Shown here: piece by piece, positions 13,590 through 25,500 of the stretch
Position numbering within the stretch: position 1 is the stretch's first letter
How the letters are laid out: every line of letters begins with the position of its first letter
Source of the DNA: Channallabes apus
Taxonomy: Eukaryota > Chordata > Actinopteri > Siluriformes > Clariidae
Assembly (NCBI GenBank): GCA_030522415.1
Contig: CM060107.1
Location: 54,441,104-54,505,103 of the forward strand
Reading direction: 5' to 3'
Length of the DNA: 64,000 nucleotides
Program-made: the position numbers and the translations under genes
The notes under the pieces: generated by a model
What the model was told of the DNA's origin: nothing
The model's database searches: none
The model's input: only the letters and a program-made list of their open reading frames with translations

Positions 13590-16500
13590 TAGTGTGGAAA
13601 GTACAGCTCTGAGGCTAATCACAGCACTGGGGAGCTCCGAGGTGCAGCCGCAGTTCACGCGGTTCCTCAGCGACCCGAAGACGGTGCTGTCGGCCGAGTC
13701 GGAGGAGCTGAACCGAGCGCTCATCCTCACCCTCGCCCGCGCCACACACATCACCGGTACTCCCTCATACACAGCGATTTGATACGTGCTCACACATTAG
13801 GGTGACCTCAGGATAACGTGTGGTTCTCCTCTGTCTCGTGGCTCCAGATTTCTTCACGGGCTCTGACTCGATCCAGGGAACGTGGTGTAAGGACATTCTG
13901 CAGACCATCATGAACTTCACACCTCACAACTGGGCATCACACACGCTCAGCTGTTTCCCCGCTCCTTTGCAGGTTAGTAACCGACACCCGACTTTAACGC
14001 TAAAGCAGGATTCTGTGATGATTAAGTTTTAGAGTACTTTAGAAGTGCTCACACATCTGTTACTGGGTGTTCTAGAAGTGCAGATTTCTAGAACACTGCT
14101 GTTTAATTTGTGTATGGGGGGAATATTGTTGAATAAGCAAGGGCAGAATTCTAGAACTTGGATGAGGGTTCAAACACTAAGCTTTTTGGGGAACATTCTA
14201 GAACGTTAATGTTGCATGGCCTGGAAAGGAATTAAAAAAATATTGTTGCAGAATCTAGGAAGATAATTCTAGAACTTGCTTAACTTTTTAAAGGAATAAA
14301 AGAAAAATCTTCAAGAACATGGGTCAGAATTCAAGAATTGCTAAACTAAGTTAACTCTAACACCACTGATTCATCACCTGTAAGAGAAATCTAGACCCCA
14401 CTCTTGGTTAACCTGGGTAAAAAAATCTAGGACATCACTGTTGATTAACTTGTAAGCAATCTAGAATTCTAGAACAAGAATGTTGCTTGACCTGGAGGAA
14501 ATGTTCTGTAAAACAGAAGCTATGGTAGCTTTTTAGAGCTTTATATAGCTAGGATAGAATTCTAGAACATTTCTAGAACCTGGGTGAGCATTCAAGAACC
14601 CAAATTAGTCTTATAGAAAACAACTGTTAATTAATCTAGTGAAGGAATTTAAAAATATTCAAGTAGCTTAACCTGGAAACCAAGTTATTGAATTATAACA
14701 GTAATTACAAATTCTAGATTTCTTGCTTAACATGTAAGAAAGTAAAAATAATATGCATATATTGTTCGCTAGAATAGAATGCTGGAAACTCGATAAGAAT
14801 TCAAGAAGAGCTAAACTACATTTTGGAGAGAACTTTACTTATCCTCCACTTATCCTTCACCTAAAAAAAGAAATTCTAGTACATCACTGTTGATTAATTT
14901 TGAAGAGGATTCTGGAGCACCATGGGGACCTGGGAAAGAGTTTTAACGAAAAAAAAAAAAAATTCATGAGCTTAAAAACTTTGTCAAATCCACTTGCTAA
15001 GATTGAATTCTAGAACCAGGTTGAACTAAGCTTTGGAGAGAATTCTAGAACACATCTGTCGATTATTCTATTGGAGAATTCTAGAATACTACAACTGCAA
15101 AACCTGGAAAGCAATTCTATATTTAAAAAAAAATAATCTAGAATACTACTATTGCTTGATTTGGGGAGAAATCCGATCATCATTTCATTTCCACTTCTTG
15201 GAAAATAATTCTTAAAAGAAGAAAACTACATAAACTAGGTAGAGCATCTTTACTGTGAATTCAAGAGATCAAACTTAACTGAGTTTTGGATGGAACACCA
15301 TAGTTGCTTATTATGAAAGGGAGTCTTTGCTTCATCTGGGTAAGAATTAAAGCCATAGTCCCAAATCTAGCATGGAATTCTGGAACTTTTTCTAGAACTG
15401 AAATAAGTTTTGAAGAGAACTCTAAAACACCACTGATTCCTAACATGGAAGAGTCTCCATGGTTTCCTTTAAAGCCAGGTTGACGGATATCTAGAACCTG
15501 TTTAGAATGTTAAATCCAGATAATGTGTTTGTGATTGTGAAGTAAGACTGATGGTTTGTTATACTGTAAGATACGTATAGAAACGGCAACATGTGTGAAA
15601 GAGAGAGTGATCATAGCTTTCAGTAACGTATCCGTATGCTCTGCTAGTCACCCCAGAATATCAGAAATCTGTTTTGTCCTTGTTTTTTTCGGTACAACTC
15701 CATCTGTGTGGTGTGTCAGACGCAGCGGTGCTCTGTGGGGAGACACAACACTTATTTCCGTTGCAAAATGTTTGCGCAGTTATATCTGTCCGCTTTAAAG
15801 TACGCCTTCGATGAAGCATCGGTTTGACGTACGGCCCGTCCTCTCCTCTACCGTGTGTTCTTGACGCAACAGAACGCAACAGAAGCCGTCGAGCATTTTC
15901 AACAGTTGTCGTCTCCTTCCTTCCTGCAGGCGTTCTTTAAGCAGAGCACCGTTCCTCAGGAGAGCCGCTTCAACCTGAAGAAGAACGTAGAGGAGGAGTA
16001 CAGGAAGTGGAAGTCCATGACCAACGAGAACGACATCATCACTCACTTCTCCATGCAGGGCTCTCCGCCGCTGTTCCTCTGCCTGCTCTGGAAGATGCTT
16101 CTAGAAACCGACCACATAAACCAGATCGGCTTCAGGTCAGCCAACCATTTTATTATATTTGTAATTTTTTCCCCAAATTGTCTCTCAGCAGAAACGTCAG
16201 CCTGTGATGTCGTCAGTGCTCACGATTTAAGGATGTCCCAATACCTTTTACATGTTGCGGTTTCTCGGTAACAAAAATCTGGAGACGGAATGACTCTTTA
16301 CAGCTGGAGGACATGAACCGACTTGTTTTACAGACCGTGTCTAATTATTAAGAACATCATAATCAAAATCACTTCACGGCGGTAAACTTTATCTCCGCGT
16401 ACATATTTTTTTCCTCCGGTATTATTTATCAAGGACACTTTTTATACCGACTCAGTCGATCTTGAAACCCTGTGTTTGTTGTACGGGATGCAGCTGCGGC

Positions 16501-19500
16501 TCGCTCCACAAAGTCGTTTTGTGTTGGGACCCCGGCGGCGTCTTCTCGTGACTCCTGATCACGATCTCTCACTGACAACGCGGCTAGTGTTCAGAGCGCG
16601 AAGATGTATGAATCGATGGGAATATCCTGAGAAGGGCACTTAATCTACAGAAAGAAAGAAGAGGGGCGGTAGAGATAAACAAGGCGTCTCACTTGAAACC
16701 GAAACATCTTTGGTGTTTAAAGCACCAGAGATAGTGTGCTCCCTGGACCTGTCAGGGTGCAAAAAGAGATTTCATAATCAGCTCGAAGCTAGAGGTTTCC
16801 ACATCATTAAAGAACGATCGTATTTACTGATATAGCCGGGAAAACAAACAAAAAAAAAATCATTGTTCAGACTGAACTGATGTGTGAATCCTTTTCTCCT
16901 GAGGGATTTTCTGCGAAGCAGCAAGGATAAATGAGATGTTCATTATTATTGTTACTGTTGTTATTCATCATTATTCATGAGCGAAGCGCCCCTCTGACTG
17001 CCTCATTTCATGCATGACTGGCTACATCTCCTGACGTCTATTTTCTGTCCTCAAATACCCGATTGTTTTCTCAGTCACAAGGCTCTCGGGACCCGTTTAC
17101 GTACATTACAGGAATAAAAAAATGTTCCTACATGTTCATCCAAATTCTCTAATTTCAGAGCTTCTAAAACCCTTCTTAATAAGACTCTTGGCAACAGTAA
17201 AACATCCGAACGTTGCAAACGTTTTAATGTCCGTGATTGAGGATCACAGTCGAGGATCCCACTGCAGTTGTTCCTGTTAGCATTCGACACGTGGGATGCC
17301 TCACCCTTACTTAAAAGGGGTTTACTGCCCAAAACCTGATCTCACTTTAATGTACAACCTGACTACACCAAACTTCAAACAGATTCCAACTTTCATCATC
17401 CAAAAGAAACACTTCAGAATAATTATCGAAATTTACGTCGTATATGTTTGTTACAGGGTTTTGGAGAGAATCGGGGCACGCGCCCTCGTCGCTCACGTAC
17501 GCACGTTTGCCGATTTCTTGGTGTACGAGTTTTCAACATCGGCGGGCGGGCAGCAGCTGAACAAGTGCATCGAGATCCTGAACGACATGGTGTGGAAGTA
17601 CAACATCGTCACTTTGGACCGTCTTATCCTCTGCCTGGTGAGGAATTTGAGAATTGGAGTTTTGGGGAAAACCATTATTAAAATGCTGCATGCAAATCTA
17701 ATAATCATAAAGAGACCAATTTTTAACCTTTTAACGTGTTTTTTTTTGCTTGTTTGTTTTTGGAACACATTCACATCTGTCTGAAACTATTAATAAAACC
17801 ATAAAGCTCTAAACCCTAGGTTGTAGATTCACCCTTTGAGTTATAATGTAAATAGATTTATTGAGTGCTCCTGTTATAATATGTTCTCAATCATAAACAT
17901 ATGTTCTCCATGTTTATGGCCGGTGTGTTCGTGTGATAGTCAATATTTGTACGTTTCTAATAACCCAGCTTTTTATTAGCTGCTAGCCAATCAATAATGT
18001 CAGCAATTGGCGGAAAGCCCTCTCCCACTCTCAGCAGACTCAGTGTATTGATTGTTTAATGATTAAGGCATTTATTATATTTTAAATTTTTCGTTTAATT
18101 TATTTTATGAAACTGCAACAAAACAGGATTTTTATGAGGCTGTGTTAAGAGTGTGTTTATCAATGGCAATTTTTAAATGGTAATCAATAAAGCTTCAAAT
18201 CAAATCCAGGTCTAGTGAAATCTGCAACATACGAACGATATTAACGTTACAGAAAATCTCCACTGATGCGACTCGCCGATGTAAAACAGAGATAATTTGT
18301 GATTTATCCCCCCCCCCCCGTGATGTTAAATAGCATGCTGCTAAAGCTCGACATGTTTTTTTCATGTTTTATTCACTCTGATTATTTGCTGATGCATAGG
18401 CGATGAGAAGTCATGAGGGCAATGAGGCACAGGTGTGTTACTTCATCATCCAGCTCCTCCTCCTCAAACCCAACGACTTCCGCAACCGCGTCAGCGACTT
18501 CGTCAAAGAGAACGCTCCGGAACACTGGCTACAGAGCGACTGGCACACCAAGCACATGTCCTACCACAAGGTAACCTCACCAAAACGCATCATCACCAGA
18601 TTCAGATACCATTTGGCGACTTTACCCAACATGCCAAACTGCTGTTCATACACAGGGGGACCTTAAAAAAATACATATAATATCAATGGCATCACATGGT
18701 TAATTTACTTAAAAACTGAATCCAACATCTATTACCAGGTGACCCAACACGCTAAGGTTACCTTTTGGGAGGATTTTGTACTTAATGTGTTGTATAAGGT
18801 CAGTGTGTGGTAGTATTTGTATCTGGCGTTTGGTAAGGGCACCTTGTGGTAGAACTTGTACTTGGGCGGTTTGTTTAAGTACAAAATACTCCCAAAAGGT
18901 AACCTTATACAAACCGCCCAAGTACAAGTTCTACCACAAGGTGCCCTTACCGAACGCCAGATACAAATACTACCACACGCTGACCTTACCCAACACGCTA
19001 AATACAAATACTTCCACAAGGTGACCTCAGCCTATATATGAAATACAAAATAATCCCAAAGGGTGACCTTATCCAACACACCAAGTACACGTTCCACCCC
19101 TAGGTGACCCCTCCTAGCTGAGGTTTTACTATAAGATGACCTTACCTAATACACCAAATGCAAGTTCTACCAAAAGGTCACCTTACCCAACACACCAAGT
19201 ACAAAATACTCCCAACAAGGTCACCTTACCCAACACACCAAGTACAAAATACTCCCAACAAGGTCACCTTACCCAACACATCAATTACAAAATACTCCAA
19301 CAAGGTCACCTTACCCAACACATCAATTACAAAATACTCCAACAAGGTCACCTTACCCAACACACCAAGTACAAAATACTCCAACAAGGTCACCTTACCC
19401 AACACACCAAGTACACGTTCCACCCCTAGGTGACCCCTCCTAGCTGAGGTTTTACTATAAGATGACCTTACCTAATACACCAAATGCAAGTTCTACCAAA

Positions 19501-22500
19501 AGGTCACCTTACCCAACACACCAAGTACAAAATACTCCCAACAAGGTCACCTTACCCAACACACCCAGTACAAAATACTCCAACAAGGTCACCTTACCCA
19601 ACACACCAAGTACAAAATACTCCAACAAGATCACCTTACCCAACACACCAAGTACAAAATACTCCAACAAGGTCACCTTACCCAACACACCAAGTACAAA
19701 ATACTCCAACAAGGTCACCTTACCCAACACACCAAGTACAAAATACTCCAACAAGGTCACCTTACCCAACACACCAAGTACAAAATACTCCCAACAAGGT
19801 CACCTTACCCAACACACCAAGTACAAAATACTCCAACAAGGTCACCTTACCCAACACACCAAGTACAAAATACTCCAACAAGGTCACCTTACCCAACACA
19901 CCAAGTACACGTTCCACCCCTAGGTGACCCCTCCTAGCTGAGGTTTTACTATAAGATGACCTTACCTAATACACCAAATGCAAGTTCTACCAAAAGGTCA
20001 CCTTACCCAACACACCAAGTACAAAATACTCCCAACAAGGTCACCTTACCCAACACACCCAGTACAAAATACTCCAACAAGGTCACCTTACCCAACACAC
20101 CAAGTACAAAATACTCCAACAAGATCACCTTACCCAACACACCAAGTACAAAATACTCCAACAAGGTCACCTTACCCAACACACCAAGTACAAAATACTC
20201 CAACAAGGTCACCTTACCCAACACACCAAGTACAAAATACTCCCAACAAGGTCACCTTACCCAACACATCAATTACAAAATACTCCAACAAGGTCATCTT
20301 ACCCAACACATCAATTACAAAATACTCCAACAAGGTCACCTTACCCAACACACCAAGTACAAAATACTCCCAACAAGGTCACCTTACCCAACACACCAAG
20401 TACAAAATACTCCCAACAAGGTCACCTTACCCAACACACCAAGTACAAAATACTCCAACAAGGTCACCTTACCCAACACACCAAGTACAAAATACTCCAA
20501 CAAGGTCACCTTACCCAACACACCAAGTACAAAATACTCCAACAAGGTCACCTTACCCAACACACCAAGTACAAAATACTCCAACAAGGTCACCTTACCC
20601 AACACACCAAGTACAAAATACTCCAACAAGGTCACCTTACCCAACACACCAAGTACAAAATACTCCAACAAGGTCACCTTACCCAACACACCAAGTACAA
20701 AATACTCCAACAAGGTCACCTTACCCAACACGCCAAGTACAAAATACTCCAACAAGGTCACCTTACCCAACACGCCAAGTACAAAATACTCCAACAAGGT
20801 CACCTTACCCAACACGCCAAGTACAAAATACTCCAACAAGGTCACCTTACCCAACACGCCAAGTACAAAATACTCCAACACGGTCACCTTACCCAACACG
20901 CCAAGTACAAAATACTCCAACAAGGTCACCTTACCCAACACACCAAGTACAAAATACTCCAACAAGGTCACCTTACCCAACACACCAAGTACAAAATACT
21001 CCAACAAGGTCACCTTACCCAACACACCAAGTACAAAATACTCCCAACAAGGTCACCTTACCCAACACACCAAGTCCAAGTTCTACCACAAGGTGACCTT
21101 ACAAACACAAGTACGATTACTTTTACATGGTGATCTTACCAAAGACCAAACACGAATGCTACCACAGTGTGATTTCATTAAATAACAAATATGAATAGTA
21201 CTACAGGGTGACTTCCCTTATGCATTAAATAATGATACTATCCAGTGTATCCACTATACACACCAAATTATAAACTCTACACAAGTTGTCCTTTTATAAC
21301 ACATTAAATATGAGATTTATCACCCACTGACCTTACACGACACGCTAAATATGAGCTCTACCACAAGGTGACTTTGACCAGCTATAAGAAGAAATGCGAA
21401 CACTAGAAGTTGTCCTTACCCAACACACCAAATATATCTATCATAAAGTAACATTACACAATACACCAGACACAGGTTCTACCACAAGGTGCCCTTACAC
21501 CAAATATGAATACTACCCCATGGTGACCACCACAATTTCCCCCTTCCCAACACATGAAAAATTGATACTTCCACAATGTGGCTTCACTCAGTACATCAAT
21601 CAAAGAATTTACCACAAGGTTGCTTTAACCAACACACCAAGGACAGGTTTTACCACAAGGCCGCTTTACCCAAATTTGTGATTGTGCTCCACACACCATT
21701 TACAAGTTTGAGATGCATGTGGCAATAACCATTTTATCTGATATAAGCAGACTTCCTCTAGCTTGCATTCATCATCAGCCACATCAGCATCTTTTTTGTG
21801 CCCTCAGCTCAAGTGTCTGTCACTGCAGAAAAGTGCTTGAGGATGTTTGTGTTTGATGAATGTATTAATAATTCACTTTTGACTTGCTGCATTCATTTTC
21901 CCAACTGAATGAATGATACTTAGGAACAGAAAGCTTTTCACACATATTATTATTCAGATTGCATCCAGCATAGAGAGACCGGCAAATGAATTCATCCTCT
22001 CTTTCTCTCTCCTTTTCCTTAAATAGGATTTAACAGGCTGTACATGCTGTCCTGTCGTTCATTCTGGCATTTAAAAAGTTGCCGTGTTTGCCCTCTCTTG
22101 CGTTCTTGTGTAACTGTGGCAAATGTTAAAGAGGGAGAATGCCACATGTGGAATTATAATGCCACATCCTGACCTCATACCCTGACCCCTATAATGTCAG
22201 TACCGGATCTGGCTGTTTGCCCATGAAATTATGAAACACATCCCTTTTCTTGGGTATTGTTTTTAAGATAAATTAAATGGCTTGCTCTGGAAACTTTTTA
22301 AAGATTTTAAAATAAATATTTGCTTCATTATTGGTAGCTTTGAGAGGATCTTGGCATCTTTAAAAGTTATCCTATTCTTTCTATGCTGGAATCGATGCAG
22401 GAAGCCATGAATTGATGGAGTTGATGTAGGAAGCCACGGGCTCTAACGATAGTTTCTCTCTTCTTCTTCTTCTTCTTCTCCTCCATATGCAGAAGTACCC

Positions 22501-25500
22501 AGAGAAACTGTACTTTGAGGGACTGGCGGAACAAGTGAACCCTCCCATGCAGCTCCAGTCACAGTATCTGCCTATCTACTTCGGCAATGTGTGTTTGCGC
22601 TTCCTGCCCGTCTTTGACATTGTAATCCACCGCTTCCTGGAGCTGCTGCCAGTTTCCAAGTCCTTGGAAACTCTTTTGGACCACTTGGGGGGATTGTACA
22701 AATTCCATGGTAAGGGGGATTGAAAAGGATTGATTTGTCTTTCCATGATAAAGATCTGTTGATGCTTGTTTTGTCAAACCTCCAACCTATTTGCTTTTTT
22801 GACAGATCGGCCAGTGACGTACCTTTACAACACCTTGCACTACTACGAAAGGCACCTACGTGACCGCACCAATCTTAAACGCAAGCTGGTCCACGCCATC
22901 ATGAGCTCTCTGAAGGATAACCGTACTCCCGGATGGTGCCTTAGCGAGACCTACCTCAAGTTTGGCATGAATCCACGCGAGGACAACATCTGGATCCCGG
23001 ACGACACCTACTACTGCAAACTCATCGGACGCCTTGTAGAAAATATCCTTCATCTCGTTTTTAAAAGATGTTCCAAACATGCTGTACGTAATTCTACTGT
23101 ATAGCAATGGATGTCCTCCTAATCCGAGTCAGAGTTGAGAGGGTTTAGAGGAATTTTAGACAGATCAAGGCTAGAGCAATGGATGGATAAACAGACGGGC
23201 TAGAAGAAGACCAAAAAGCAAGGATAAACAGTGAGATGAATAAACAGAGAGCACTGTTTATTATTGCGACAAAAAGATAAGACGTGAGAGGAGACAGAAC
23301 CAACAGACAGGCCCCACTCAAGGCTAAAGGAGTAGACTAGTGAATCGACTGACAGACAAAGTCAGGCAGACCAGTAAGAAAGTCTAGGTAGACAAATAAC
23401 GAGGCTTGAACAGACATATAGATGGTTAAACCGATAGAAATAGTCGTAAAGAATGATAAGATTTTATTTTTTTTTAATGTTAATGGATTGAAGACGCATG
23501 GTGTACACTATAATACACAGTGTTGTTTATCCTTAACATGCATCACCGATGGCAGGAAAATCCCCAGGCCCTTTCCCCAACTGTGACTGGAGGTTTAACG
23601 AGTTCCCAAATCCTGCGGCACACGCGCTTCACGTAACCTGTGTGGAGCTTATGGCGCTCGCCGTGCCGGGGAAGGACGTGGGAAACGCGCTACTAAATGT
23701 GGTTCTCAAGAGGTCAGAGGTCATGGCTGTAGCAGGCACTCTTTGCTAGTTTAAACTTAATAAAGACCAGCATTAGCGTACAGAACTCTCTCTTTCTGAT
23801 TGCAACTCTGATGTAGCTGTTAAATTTTGAAGAAGTGTGTGTGAGGAGGAAATGTTTGATTATATAGGGTTTGATTGTGTTTGTGTCCTTGCTTTCTCTT
23901 ACAGTCAGCCACTCGTGCCCCGGGAGAACGTGACCGCTTGGATGAACGCGATCGGCCTGATCATCACCGCTCTACCTGTACGTCCAGTTCCCTCCCTCAC
24001 ACACACTTTATCTCCAACTCAAAGTTCACTCCCTCGCTGAGTCTTGCTGCCTCTTCTGCTGTGCCTGATTCTTTTGTGTTGTTCTATCTCTCTGTCACAT
24101 GATTTGTGTTGAACCATTACAGAAAACGTAATCAGAATGTTTAGTAATGCTTTTGGTAAGGATTGTGAAGTACAAACAATTAGTATCAAAGACGCGTAGT
24201 ATGTTCTGCCACAACTTAAAACCCTAATATTTTAAATCTATTGCACATTACAGCAGATAGTCAGAAATATGTAACTTGATATTACAACAACATGATCTGG
24301 ATTTAGGCGAGAAGTCTTAACATTGTGGAAATATTTGTCAGATTGTTTCTGTAACTACAAATGTAGCATGTACAATCCTTACTTAAAAGCCTTCACAGAG
24401 CACCCTGAGCTCCTAACGCACTGAATATTGTGTTAAAAAAAAAAAAAACTACATTTTGCCAGCTTGAAATGGGTCACAGCAATATTAATCACGTTTCACT
24501 GAAATATTAATCACGTCGAGCGCTCCTGTGCTTTTGGCAGCTGTGCTTGCAAAGTTTTAAAAATAACAGCAAGCTCGTCTTTTCCGATGATTTGTTCGGG
24601 CGTATTGCTGCTGCCAGAGAATGAACACGAAAACAGACCGTCTCCCTCAGTTCATTAATCTTTGTTCTTTTTTTTCCTTTACTACATCCACACAGATTTG
24701 CTGTATCTGGTTCACCTCTGGATTATTGATCAACAGAGAAAAACTTAAAATGAAGTTAAAAAAAAAAAAAAAAACTATAAATCTATTCAGAAATGTGAGC
24801 TGATGGCTGAACATTCACAGGAAAGAGAAATAAATAATACCAGACTAAGAAGTTAAAATATAGCTGAGTTTCCAATGTACTAAACTATGAAGATTAAATA
24901 TACTGTAAAATATATTTACCTTTGCATGCAAAGTTCAAATATAGTGTAGTTAAAGTATATCTAACAGTTATGATGAAGTATAGCTAAGTTTAAAAACAGC
25001 TAAATATCAAATACACATAGCTTTTATGTTAGACTATAACTAGTTTATATATAATTTATATATACCCAACTCGTATGTGAAAATATAGCTAGAGTTTAGA
25101 CATAGCCAGCTCGTATGTTAAAATACAGATAGATATAAAATATAGGCAACTTTTATGTTAAAGTATAGCTAGAGTTCAAATATACTCAACTCCTATGTTA
25201 AAAAAGCTAGATATTAAATACACGAAACTCTTGTGTTAGAATATAGATAGTATATCAAATATAGCCAGCTCCTATGTTAAAATGTAGCTATATATAAAAT
25301 ATAGACAACTTTTATGTAAAAGTATAGCTAGAGTTGAAATATACACAACTTTTATGATAAAATAAGGCTAGATATCAAATATGCACAACTCTTATGTTAA
25401 AGTATAGCTTGAATTTAAATGTACACAACTCCTATGTAAAAGTGTAGCTAGAGTTTAAGTATACTCTAGATTTACCAGAAATTGATGTTTAAAATATAGA

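Larger units (their letters stand above)
18580..21690. repeat. 42-bp minisatellite derived from the exon 15 splice junction
   Basis: The core at about 19190-21065 holds some 39 units of 42 bp (43 bp when ACTCCC replaces ACTCC). Each unit contains CACACCAAGTACAAAATACT then CCAACAAGGTCACCTTACCC. Flanking units at 18840-19190 and 21070-21680 are diverged and keep an older form, TACAAGTTCTACCACAAGGT followed by GACCTTACC or GCCCTTACC. That form aligns without gaps to the exon 15 end (CACATGTCCTACCACAAG) and its intron start GTAACCTCACC. The unit length is a multiple of three and lacks stops, so long ORFs arise with no coding meaning. Confidence 0.93.

Noticed and set aside
19956..21185. A 409-codon plus-strand open frame of repeated NTPSTKYSNKVTLP
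   Set aside because: It is the 42-bp minisatellite read in frame. Other frames on both strands are also open, and the frame shifts whenever a 43-bp unit occurs.
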